Positions 31,580 to 39,499 of a DNA stretch of 64,000 nucleotides are shown here, one piece after another. The translations under genes were made by a program, and so were the position numbers. Below the pieces are notes generated by a model. It had not been told where the DNA came from and did not search any database. It worked only from the letters and a program-made list of their open reading frames with translations. Every line of letters starts with the position of its first letter. The first letter of the stretch is position 1. The stretch is from JAZQHR01 sp045540695 (GTDB lineage: Bacteria; Bacillota; Clostridia; UMGS1810), in assembly GCA_045540695.1 (NCBI GenBank), contig JAZQHR010000103.1, positions 1 through 64,000 of the forward strand, given 5' to 3'.

Positions 31580-32310
31580 TGGATATAAAAACAGATTTAC
31601 ATTGCCATACTCTTGTTAGTACACATGCATATAGCACTATACAGGAGTATGTTGACAGAGCAAACAAAGTTGGGCTTGAAATGATTGCTATTACCGATCA
31701 TGGTATGGGAATAGACGATTCTCCGCACAGATGGCATTTTAGTGAAATGCATTCTATAGTTCCAAATATCATTGATGATGTGTATGTATTACATGGCGTT
31801 GAGGCAAATATAATGTCGCATGACGGTAAGATTGATATGAGTGATAAAATATTAAAAGCACTTAACTGGGTTATAGCTAGTTATCACATTCATAGCATTA
31901 AACCAGGATCAGTTGAGGAGCACACAAATGCTTATCTTAACCTAATGGAAAATAATTATATCGACGTTATTGGACATAGCGGTTCAGTTGATTACGTATA
32001 TGATTACGAAAAGGTTATAAAAAAAGCTGCTCAGTATAATAAAATAATAGAGATAAACGAAAAAACATTTTCAACACGTGAAGCAAGTATAGAAAACTGT
32101 GTTAAAATTGCTAAACTTTGTAAAAAATATGGCACGAAAATATCTGTAAATTCAGACTCACATTTCACGTCAAGCCTTGGATATTATCCAAATTCTATTA
32201 AAATGCTTGACGAAATTGAGTTTCCAGAAGAACTGATTGTGAATCTAAACGCTAAACGTGTAATAGACTATATAAATCAAAGAAAAGACAGATTAATGTT
32301 AAAAAAATAA
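31579..32310 (+). CDS. PHP-domain phosphoesterase (YcdX-like)
   Basis: 243 residues. The PHP metal-binding motifs are visible: DLHCHTLVS, AITDHGMG, GVEANIM, ASYHIHS, GHSGSVDY and NSDSHFTS. YcdX-type PHP proteins are trinuclear-zinc phosphatases acting on small phosphorylated compounds. It is translationally coupled to hprK by a TAATG junction and lies 12 bases before the sugar kinase. The neighbours suggest a phosphosugar or regulatory phosphatase role, but the substrate is unknown. Confidence 0.85.
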   Translation: MDIKTDLHCHTLVSTHAYSTIQEYVDRANKVGLEMIAITDHGMGIDDSPHRWHFSEMHSIVPNIIDDVYVLHGVEANIMSHDGKIDMSDKILKALNWVIASYHIHSIKPGSVEEHTNAYLNLMENNYIDVIGHSGSVDYVYDYEKVIKKAAQYNKIIEINEKTFSTREASIENCVKIAKLCKKYGTKISVNSDSHFTSSLGYYPNSIKMLDEIEFPEELIVNLNAKRVIDYINQRKDRLMLKK

Positions 32311-32322
32311 AGGAGACAGATT

Positions 32323-33267
32323 ATGTATATTGGAGTTGATCTAGGCGGTACAGCTATTAAGGCAGGTTTAGTTGATGATAATGGTACTATTCTTCATAAA
32401 GGTAGTGCACCTACCAGAGCTAAAGCAGGGTATCAGGCAATAGTTAGCGATATTGCAGACCTAATAAATAAAGTTCTTGAAGAAAGCAATACTTCTATAA
32501 AAGATATTAAATCAATAGGAATGGGTGCACCCGGTTCAATTGATAGCAAAAATGGTGTTATAATATATTCCGAAAACATTGTAATGAGAAATGCACCTGT
32601 GTGCGATGAATTTAAAAAATATTTTGATTTACCGGTATATATCGGTAACGATGCTAACTGCGCTGCTCTTGGTGAATATTATGCATTAGAAGAAAAAGAT
32701 ATAGAATGTTTTGTAGCCATTACACTTGGCACAGGCGTTGGAAGTGGAATTATTATAAATGGTAAAATTTTTACCGGATTTAACGGAGTTGCTGGTGAGT
32801 TTGGTCATACTACAATTGACAGAAACGGTATTGATTGTAATTGCGGAAGAAAAGGCTGCTGGGAAAACTATGCATCAGCTACTGCACTTATAAGAGAAAC
32901 TGTTAAAGCTGCAAATGAAAATCCCGATTCAATCTTAGCGAAACTTATTGCCGAAAATGACGGTAAAGCAAATGGAAAGATTCCGTTTGATGCAGCCCAG
33001 GCTGGTGATGAAGTCGGAGCAAGGGTTGTAAATGAGTATTTAAAAAATGTCGCTTTAGGTTTGGTAGATGTAATCAATATTCTTCGCCCTGAAGTTGTTG
33101 TAATTGGCGGTGGCGTGTCTAACCAAGGTGAGGGAATGTTAAACCCTATCAAAGACTATGTATACAAACATGTATACGGAAAAGACAGCTCTGCAAGAAG
33201 TGATATCAGGGTTGCTAAGCTTGGGAATGATGCCGGAACAATTGGAGCAGCGTTCCTTGGTAAATAA
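32323..33267 (+). CDS. glcK: ROK-family glucokinase
   Basis: 314 residues. The ATP-binding DLGGTAIKAGLV opens the protein, GMGAPGSID and IGNDANCAALGEY hold the sugar-binding residues, TLGTGVGSGIIING is the second phosphate loop, and the zinc-binding CNCGRKGCWENYAS is the ROK signature. It phosphorylates glucose, probably cytosolic glucose from disaccharides, using ATP. AAAGGAGA precedes ATG 32323. Position after hprK fits carbon-control genes. A ROK kinase for another hexose cannot be excluded. Confidence 0.92.
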   Translation: MYIGVDLGGTAIKAGLVDDNGTILHKGSAPTRAKAGYQAIVSDIADLINKVLEESNTSIKDIKSIGMGAPGSIDSKNGVIIYSENIVMRNAPVCDEFKKYFDLPVYIGNDANCAALGEYYALEEKDIECFVAITLGTGVGSGIIINGKIFTGFNGVAGEFGHTTIDRNGIDCNCGRKGCWENYASATALIRETVKAANENPDSILAKLIAENDGKANGKIPFDAAQAGDEVGARVVNEYLKNVALGLVDVINILRPEVVVIGGGVSNQGEGMLNPIKDYVYKHVYGKDSSARSDIRVAKLGNDAGTIGAAFLGK

Positions 33268-33285
33268 TATTTGGAGGTATTAGAT

Positions 33286-34182
33286 TTGAATATAGAAAAT
33301 GGTTTGCATAATATTCTTACAAGTGAATTGATACTTACAAACGAACCTATGAAAAATCATACTTCTTTTAAAATAGGCGGTAATGCCGATTACTATGTAA
33401 TGCCTGAAACAAAAGAACAGATACTTTCTGTTAGAAATTTTTGCTTGGAAAATGATGTTCCATTTTATATAGTCGGAAAAGGCTCTAATCTTCTTGTAAG
33501 CGATAATGGACTTCGTGGTGTAGTTATTAAAATCGGCAGAAATTTTTCATCATATAAAGTTAATGATGACACCATAACAGCTCAGTCAGGAATTCTTTTG
33601 TCAAAGCTTGCCAATGTTGCACTTGAAAATGAATTTACAGGTTTTGAGTTTGCATCAGGTATTCCCGGTTCACTGGGCGGAGCAGTATATATGAATGCCG
33701 GAGCCTATGATGGTGAAATGAAAGATGTAGTGATATCGACCGAGTACATTGATAAAAACGGAAATATATGCACTGTAACTGGCGAAGAACACGATTTTTC
33801 ATACAGACACAGTATGTTTTCATCTGATGACGTTATTTTAGAAAGTGCTATGAAATTTAATCGTGGAAATAAAGATGAAATATACGCATATATGAAAGAT
33901 TTAAATAATCGCAGAAGAGAAAAACAGCCACTTGAATACCCAAGTGCAGGAAGTACTTTTAAAAGACCGGATGGCTATTTTGCTGCGAAGCTTATAGATG
34001 ATTCAGGTCTTAGAGGATATCGCATAGGCGGTGCAATGGTTTCGGATAAACATTGCGGATTTGTTGTAAATGTCGACAATGCGACTTGCGATGATGTTCT
34101 TAAACTAATGGATTATATCAAAGAAATAGTTATGAAAAAATATGGCGTTGAGCTAGAGCCTGAAATTAAATATCTTGGCTGA
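33286..34182 (+). CDS. murB: UDP-N-acetylenolpyruvoylglucosamine reductase
   Basis: 298 residues from TTG 33286: GGAGG at 33273-33277 is 8 bases upstream, whereas an in-frame TTG 33271 overlaps it. FAD-binding motifs are NHTSFKIGGNADYYV, VGKGSNLLVSDNGLRG and GIPGSLGGAVYMNAGAY; the C-terminal part carries YPSAGSTFKRP and the catalytic-loop GAMVSDKHCGFVVN. It reduces enolpyruvyl-UDP-GlcNAc to UDP-MurNAc for peptidoglycan. In many Clostridia murB is followed by rapZ and yvcK before whiA; both are absent here. Confidence 0.95.
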   Translation: MNIENGLHNILTSELILTNEPMKNHTSFKIGGNADYYVMPETKEQILSVRNFCLENDVPFYIVGKGSNLLVSDNGLRGVVIKIGRNFSSYKVNDDTITAQSGILLSKLANVALENEFTGFEFASGIPGSLGGAVYMNAGAYDGEMKDVVISTEYIDKNGNICTVTGEEHDFSYRHSMFSSDDVILESAMKFNRGNKDEIYAYMKDLNNRRREKQPLEYPSAGSTFKRPDGYFAAKLIDDSGLRGYRIGGAMVSDKHCGFVVNVDNATCDDVLKLMDYIKEIVMKKYGVELEPEIKYLG

Positions 34183-34215
34183 TAGCTACACAAACGATAG
34201 AAAAGGAGAGAAGAA

Positions 34216-35148
34216 ATGTCATTTTCTTCTGATACAAAACTTGAAATTATTAAAAACGAAATAAGCAAGGAGTGCTGTGCAACCTCAGAGCTTCTTGCTA
34301 TCGTGTGTTTTGGCGGAACAGTTGTGAAAAAGGAAGCAGGATATGTCTTGCAGATTAACACAGAAAATGCTAAAATCGCACGTAGAATGTACAATTTAAT
34401 AAAGTTTATATTTAACATTAATGCAAAAATTAACGTCTATAAAAAAACTGTTAAAACATCTACATACACAGTTTTAGTGGACGACGAAAAACATATAAAA
34501 CAGATACTTGTTAGATTTAATCTTATTGAAAAAAATGATTCCATTGACACATTTTTAAGCTTTAAGATATCTGATAAGCTTGTTGATAGAATATGCTGTA
34601 AAAAATCATTTATCAAAGGTGCATTTTTAATGAGTGGTTCTGTCAACAATCCTGAAAAGAATTACCATCTTGAATTTGTTACTCATAGATTTAATATAAC
34701 AAATGATTTTACAAAGATATTATCTGATATGGATCTTGAACCAAAATCAATCATCAGAAAATCTAACTACGTATTATATTTTAAAAGTAGCGAAATGATA
34801 AGCGATGTTTTAACAGTTATAGGTGCTGTAAATGCTGTGTGGGACATACAAAACATTAAAATTGTAAAAGAAATACGTAATAACTCAAATAGAGTTTACA
34901 ACTTTGAAGATGCAAATATGAATAAAACTATTGATGCATCTACAAAGCAACGTATGTCTATTGAAAAAATCAGAGATGCAGGTAAGATGGATGACCTTCC
35001 ACCTACACTTAAAGAGATAGCTTTATTAAGGCTTGAAAACAGCGAATGTTCGCTAAAAGAGCTTGGTGAAATGTTAACACCACCTATAAGTAAATCAGGT
35101 GTTAACCATAGACTTAGAAAATTACAAGAAATAGCAGAAAGATTATAA
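34216..35148 (+). CDS. whiA: WhiA-family DNA-binding regulator
   Basis: 310 residues, the usual size. It starts SFSSDTKLEIIKNEISKECC and has the degenerate LAGLIDADG homing-endonuclease-like domain (KGAFLMSGSVNNPEKNYHLE) and a C-terminal helix-turn-helix (SLKELGEMLTPPISKSGVNH). WhiA helps control division and chromosome segregation in Firmicutes and sporulation in Streptomyces. AAGGAGA precedes ATG 34216. It lies 33 bases after murB in the hprK operon and 15 bases before a sugar isomerase-like gene. Confidence 0.95.
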   Translation: MSFSSDTKLEIIKNEISKECCATSELLAIVCFGGTVVKKEAGYVLQINTENAKIARRMYNLIKFIFNINAKINVYKKTVKTSTYTVLVDDEKHIKQILVRFNLIEKNDSIDTFLSFKISDKLVDRICCKKSFIKGAFLMSGSVNNPEKNYHLEFVTHRFNITNDFTKILSDMDLEPKSIIRKSNYVLYFKSSEMISDVLTVIGAVNAVWDIQNIKIVKEIRNNSNRVYNFEDANMNKTIDASTKQRMSIEKIRDAGKMDDLPPTLKEIALLRLENSECSLKELGEMLTPPISKSGVNHRLRKLQEIAERL

Positions 35149-35163
35149 AAGGAGATTTTTGTT

Positions 35164-36000
35164 ATGAATTGGGAACTTGGTGCATCCACATGGGGCGATA
35201 GATATAATGATGTTAACTTCTTTGAATGTTGTCAAAAAAATGGAATTAAATATATCGAAATTGCTCCTGCTTTCAACTACAGAGGCGTTAATGTATTATA
35301 TGAAGTATATACCAGCATCGATTTTAAACAAATAAAAAGATTTGCCGACGAAACACATATCAAACTTTGGTCTTATCATCTTCCGTTTGACCCTGATGGT
35401 GCAAATCTTGTATCGCTTGACAAAGAACTTAGAAATTCTTCTATTGAGCTTTGTTGTGAGATGATCAAAAAATTTTCGGATATTGGCATTAAAATAGGCG
35501 TTTTGCATCCAAGTGTTGGTGGGTACTCTGGCGAAGATAGAGTGGAAAGGATTAAGTATTCTTCAGACTCCGTTTTTAAAATAAACCGCGTGGCTAAAGA
35601 ATGTGGAGTCACTATCGCTGTCGAAAATCTTCCGCCACGCGCTACATCTGACAAAAGCGCTGATTTGGTAGAAATATTAAAGTGCGATGAGAGCTTAAGA
35701 GTATGTTTTGACGTAAACCACTTGTTCCACGAAACTCACAATGATTTTATAGACGCACTTGGTCAAAAAATCATCACACTACATATTTCTGATTATGATT
35801 TTGAAGATGAAAGGCATTGGTTGCCAGGACAGGGCAAAATAAATTGGAATGAATTAGTTACGCTATTAAATAAAATAAATTATAAAGGCGTTTTTATGAA
35901 TGAAATTGATGCATCGTGTTTGGGCGTAATTGATGGTGGAAAATATTCTCTTGCTGAATTAAAAGACGCAAACCATAGAATTTTAAAAGCCAAAATATAA
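35164..36000 (+). CDS. Sugar phosphate isomerase/epimerase-like TIM-barrel protein
   Basis: 278 residues. It matches the xylose-isomerase-like/AP endonuclease 2 barrel: GIKYIEIAPAFN, IKIGVLHPSVGG, VTIAVENLPPRA, VCFDVNHLFHETH, HISDYDFEDERHWLPGQG and FMNEID, with the usual Glu, His and Asp metal residues. Members isomerise or epimerise sugars, sugar acids or inositols. AAGGAGA precedes ATG 35164. It ends the hprK-whiA gene run; its substrate is unknown. Confidence 0.85.
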   Translation: MNWELGASTWGDRYNDVNFFECCQKNGIKYIEIAPAFNYRGVNVLYEVYTSIDFKQIKRFADETHIKLWSYHLPFDPDGANLVSLDKELRNSSIELCCEMIKKFSDIGIKIGVLHPSVGGYSGEDRVERIKYSSDSVFKINRVAKECGVTIAVENLPPRATSDKSADLVEILKCDESLRVCFDVNHLFHETHNDFIDALGQKIITLHISDYDFEDERHWLPGQGKINWNELVTLLNKINYKGVFMNEIDASCLGVIDGGKYSLAELKDANHRILKAKI

Positions 36001-36077
36001 TAAATGGAAAAATCTATTGATTTTTTTGGGAAAATATTATAGAATATATAAGATTATTATTCTATTTGGAGGATATT

Positions 36078-36305
36078 ATGGAAAATAATATGGAATCAAA
36101 TGATTATATAGTTATTAAAGCACTTGAAAAAGGTGTCAATATTATTGGTTTAACAAGAGGACGCGATACCAGGTTTCATCATACAGAGATTTTGGACGTG
36201 GGCGAGATTTATATAGCTCAGTTCACAGAGATAACTTCTGCAATGAAAATAAAAGGTAAAGCTATTGTATACACTAAGCATGGAGAAATCCATACTGAGG
36301 TGTAA
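36078..36305 (+). CDS. mtrB: TRAP (trp RNA-binding attenuation protein, MtrB) homologue
   Basis: 75 residues from ATG 36078; GGAGG at 36068-36072 rules out the in-frame TTG 36066. The sequence is unmistakable TRAP: DYIVIKALEKGVNIIGLTRG, RDTRFHHTEIL, IAQFTEITSAMKIKGKA. TRAP forms an 11-subunit ring that, when loaded with tryptophan, binds about eleven (G/U)AG repeats in mRNA leaders. Compared from memory with the B. subtilis RNA-contact residues Lys37, Lys56 and Arg58, this protein has Ile38, Lys57 and Lys59, so RNA contacts differ. No trp or folate genes are near. It lies before a small protein and pfkA. Confidence 0.92.
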   Translation: MENNMESNDYIVIKALEKGVNIIGLTRGRDTRFHHTEILDVGEIYIAQFTEITSAMKIKGKAIVYTKHGEIHTEV

Positions 36306-36321
36306 GAGTGGGTGAGTAAAT

Positions 36322-36513
36322 ATGTGGACAGTTATATATGTTACAAAAGATATAAGCCTTGCTGATAAAATTAAAAGCGAGTTTGAAAATAATAATATTC
36401 TATTTAAGATTAGAAACGTTTCTAATAGTCAGGATGGGGATTGTTATGAAATATTAGTTCCAGAGTCTGAAATAGATAAGGCTCACGACATTATAATCAA
36501 CATAGGTATTTAA
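36322..36513 (+). CDS. Small conserved protein between mtrB and pfkA
   Basis: 63 residues: MWTVIYVTKDISLADKIKSE, then NILFKIRNVSNSQDGDCYEI and LVPESEIDKAHDIIINIGI. The beta-alpha-beta pattern is that of small putative signal-transducing domains of the DUF2007 type; it lacks catalytic residues. I recall similar proteins next to mtrB and pfkA in other Clostridia, sometimes mislabelled glutamate decarboxylase, but could not check this. It probably shares an operon with its neighbours (gaps of 16 and 15 bases). Its ribosome site (GTGAG) is weak. Confidence 0.6.
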   Translation: MWTVIYVTKDISLADKIKSEFENNNILFKIRNVSNSQDGDCYEILVPESEIDKAHDIIINIGI

Positions 36514-36528
36514 GGAGGATTACTTAAG

Positions 36529-37500
36529 ATGAACAACATAAAGACTATCGGGGTACTAACAAGTGGTGGCGATGCACCAGGAATGAATGCAGCTGTCAGA
36601 GCTGTTACCAGAACCGGTATAAATAAAGGTTATCGCGTAATGGGAATAAAGCAGGGCTACAAAGGCCTTATTGAGGGTGATATTGAAGAATTAACTCTTA
36701 GAAATGTATCAAATACTCTTCACAGGGGCGGTACATTTCTTGGAACTGCAAGATGCAAGGAATTTACTACACTTGAAGGACAGAAAATAGCCGCAGATAT
36801 GTGTAGAAAATTTGGTATTGATGCAGTAGTTGTCATTGGTGGTGATGGCTCGTTTAGAGGAGCTATGGATTTAAGTGCTCAGGGAATTTTTACTGTTGGT
36901 ATTCCTGGTACAATTGACAACGATATAGCTTGCACTGAGTATACTATTGGATTTGATACCGCTCTCAACACTGCTATGGAAGCTATAGATAAGGTTAGAG
37001 ATACTATGGCGAGTCATCAAAGATGTTCTGTAGTTGAGGTAATGGGCAGACATGCCGGTTATATTGCTACTGAAGTTGCAATAGCTACTGGTGCCGAAGT
37101 TTTAATGATACCTGAAAAAGAGTATGATGTTGATAAAGATGTAGTGGGTAAGATTTTAGAAGCCAAATCAAGAGGTAAAAGCCACTATATAGTTATTCTT
37201 GCTGAAGGAATAGGTGGTGCAGGAAGACTTGCGAAAAAAATAGAGGACGATACAGGCATTATTACGCGTGCATCTGTTCTAGGATATATCCAAAGAGGCG
37301 GTAATCCTACTGTACGTGATAGAGTTATCGCAAGTAAGATGGGTTATCATGCTGTAAATATTCTTGAAAATGTAGAAACAAGCAGAATAGTAGTATATAA
37401 AAATGGTAAAATAGTTGATGTGGATATGATCGAAGGTCTTTCACAGAAAAAATCAATTGATGAATATGAAGTTGAAATGGCACAAATATTAGCAATGTAA
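36529..37500 (+). CDS. pfkA: ATP-dependent 6-phosphofructokinase
   Basis: 323 residues, the bacterial PfkA length. Motifs: LTSGGDAPGMNAAVRAV, GGTFLGTAR, GGDGSFRGAMDL (ATP site), IPGTIDNDIACTEYTIGFDT (catalytic Asp) and EVMGRHAGYIA (fructose-6-P site). Gly-Asp-Gly at the ATP site indicates the ATP, not pyrophosphate, type. It commits fructose-6-phosphate to glycolysis. AAGGAGG precedes ATG 36529, and pyk follows after 19 bases, the common pfkA-pyk pair. Confidence 0.97.
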   Translation: MNNIKTIGVLTSGGDAPGMNAAVRAVTRTGINKGYRVMGIKQGYKGLIEGDIEELTLRNVSNTLHRGGTFLGTARCKEFTTLEGQKIAADMCRKFGIDAVVVIGGDGSFRGAMDLSAQGIFTVGIPGTIDNDIACTEYTIGFDTALNTAMEAIDKVRDTMASHQRCSVVEVMGRHAGYIATEVAIATGAEVLMIPEKEYDVDKDVVGKILEAKSRGKSHYIVILAEGIGGAGRLAKKIEDDTGIITRASVLGYIQRGGNPTVRDRVIASKMGYHAVNILENVETSRIVVYKNGKIVDVDMIEGLSQKKSIDEYEVEMAQILAM

Positions 37501-37519
37501 TTTCAACCGGAGGGATATT

Positions 37520-39277
37520 ATGAGAAAAACAAAGATAGTTTGCACAATGGGACCTGCTGTTAATGACATAAACACACTTAAAGAACTTGCAATAAATGGT
37601 ATGAATGTTGCCAGACTTAATTTTTCTCATGGAAGCTACGAGGAGCATAAAAAACGAATTGATGATATAGTTGAGGTACGTAATGAACTAAAATTGCCTA
37701 TTGCAATTCTTTTAGATACAAAAGGTCCAGAAATAAGAATTAAAACTTTTGAAAATGATAGTGTTAATCTTGTAGAAGGAGCGAAATTCACCTTAACGTG
37801 CGAGGATGTTCAGGGAACAGACAAAAAAGTTTCCGTTACTTACGAGAACTTATATAAAGATATCTCTGTTGGTACAAGAATTTTAATAGACGATGGCTTG
37901 GTAGAGCTTTTAGTTGAAAACATTGTAAATAAGGATATAATATGTGAAGTAATAAATGGTGGAGTATTATCAAATAAAAAAAGTATAAATATTCCCGGAG
38001 TATCAATAAAGCTTCCTTATTTAAGTGAAAAAGATAAAAAAGACATTATATTTGGAATAGAAAATGATGTGGATTTTATTGCAGCATCATTTGTAAGAAC
38101 TGCTTATGATGTTTTAGAGGTAAGAAAAGTTCTTGAGCAAAACGGTGGAGAAAACATACACATTATTGCAAAAATAGAAAACAGCGAAGGTGTAAACAAC
38201 ATTGATGCCATAATCACTGCAAGTGATGGAATTATGGTAGCGAGAGGTGATATGGGTGTGGAAATTCCATTTGAGGATTTGCCTGCTATACAGAAACTTC
38301 TTATTGAAAAATGTTATAAAGCCGGCAAAAAAGTAATAACTGCTACTCAAATGCTCGATTCGATGATTAGAAATCCAAGACCAACACGAGCTGAAACTAC
38401 CGACGTTGCAAACGCAATATACGATGGTACAAGTGCTATAATGCTTTCAGGTGAAACCGCTATAGGTAAATATCCTGTAGAAAGTGTTATCACAATGAGT
38501 AAAATTGCAGAAAAGACCGAAAAAAGCATTAACTATAAAAAAAGATTTCATAATCAGACAACCAATCTATTGACAAATACAGTAGCAAGTGCGATAAGTC
38601 ACGCTACATGTACTACAGCTATGGATTTAGGTGCGACTGCTATCATTACAGTAACAAATTCCGGAGTTACCGCCAGAATGGTATCAAGTTTTAGACCTGA
38701 ATGTCCGATTATTGCAACTACCCCAGTTGAGAAAGTATATAGACAAATGGCGCTTTCATGGGGAATAATTCCAGTATTAAGCGAACAGCAAAAAACTATG
38801 GATGATTTGTTTGACCATGCTGTTGATAGGTCGCTTGAAACAGGTATTATAAAAAATGGTGATTTAGTTGTAATAACCGGTGGATTACCTGTCGGAATAA
38901 GTGGTACTACAAATATTATTAAAGCACATTTAGTAGGACATGTTCTTGCTGAAGGTAAGGGTGTAAGTAATCTGTCAGTAAGCGGAAAAGTGTTTGTAGT
39001 TGATAATACAAGACATGCACTCGATGAATTTGAAACTGGAGATATTTTAGTAATTGACAGTACAAATAACGATATACTCCCAATTATTAAAAAAGCAAAG
39101 GGCATTATTGTAGAAGAAGAAGGATTGGCATCTCACGCTGCAATTGTTGGTATGACACTTGATATTCCGGTTATAACAGGTGCTAAAGCAGCTACTTCTA
39201 TTCTTAAAAACGGCACTGTTGTTACAATAGATGGTTCACGAGGACTTGTATATAGCGGTGTGGTAAAAGTAATATAA
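37520..39277 (+). CDS. pyk: Pyruvate kinase with C-terminal PEP-utilising domain
   Basis: 585 residues, the long form known from Bacillus. The barrel shows KIVCTMGPA, NVARLNFSHG, LDTKGPEIRI, IIAKIENSEGVNNID, MVARGDMGVEIP and ATQMLDSM with the usual K/E/D metal residues. The extra C-terminal domain (about 490-585) reads EEEGLASHAAIVGMTLDIPVI and resembles the swivelling domain of PEP synthase, though its TxH histidine acts otherwise here. It makes ATP and pyruvate from PEP and ADP. CGGAGGG precedes ATG 37520. Confidence 0.96.
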   Translation: MRKTKIVCTMGPAVNDINTLKELAINGMNVARLNFSHGSYEEHKKRIDDIVEVRNELKLPIAILLDTKGPEIRIKTFENDSVNLVEGAKFTLTCEDVQGTDKKVSVTYENLYKDISVGTRILIDDGLVELLVENIVNKDIICEVINGGVLSNKKSINIPGVSIKLPYLSEKDKKDIIFGIENDVDFIAASFVRTAYDVLEVRKVLEQNGGENIHIIAKIENSEGVNNIDAIITASDGIMVARGDMGVEIPFEDLPAIQKLLIEKCYKAGKKVITATQMLDSMIRNPRPTRAETTDVANAIYDGTSAIMLSGETAIGKYPVESVITMSKIAEKTEKSINYKKRFHNQTTNLLTNTVASAISHATCTTAMDLGATAIITVTNSGVTARMVSSFRPECPIIATTPVEKVYRQMALSWGIIPVLSEQQKTMDDLFDHAVDRSLETGIIKNGDLVVITGGLPVGISGTTNIIKAHLVGHVLAEGKGVSNLSVSGKVFVVDNTRHALDEFETGDILVIDSTNNDILPIIKKAKGIIVEEEGLASHAAIVGMTLDIPVITGAKAATSILKNGTVVTIDGSRGLVYSGVVKVI

Positions 39278-39287
39278 GGAGATAGTT

Positions 39288-39485
39288 ATGAAATATATTG
39301 CATTTATTCTTTTGATTATCGGTATGATTATCGTCTACAGTTCAAAAAGAATTATAAATACTAAAGCTATCAGAAAAAGAATCAATACCGATGATGAAGA
39401 AGAATTGCTATTAAAGTCAAATGGTATTAAGCTTATTGGCTTTGCTATAGCACTTATAGGCGCAATAATAATTTTTAATATATAA
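39288..39485 (+). CDS. Small two-helix membrane protein
   Basis: 65 residues. Two membrane segments, about 4-18 (IAFILLIIGMIIVYS) and about 46-63 (GIKLIGFAIALIGAIIIFNI), flank a charged linker (INTDDEEELLLKS). AAGGAGA precedes ATG 39288, 11 bases after pyk, and valS follows after 15 bases. It is not recognised as a named family. Its position suggests cotranscription only; no role can be assigned. Confidence 0.7.
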   Translation: MKYIAFILLIIGMIIVYSSKRIINTKAIRKRINTDDEEELLLKSNGIKLIGFAIALIGAIIIFNI

Positions 39486-39499
39486 TTTGGAGGATTAAA

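Noticed and set aside
36297..36316. Three GAG triplets just before the small gene downstream of mtrB, as possible TRAP autoregulatory sites
   Set aside because: Only three triplets are present and their spacing is 6 and 5 bases; TRAP sites need about nine to eleven repeats spaced 2-3 bases.
38599..39105. Long open frame on the minus strand inside pyk
   Set aside because: It is the reverse complement of conserved pyruvate kinase sequence and lacks a start signal.
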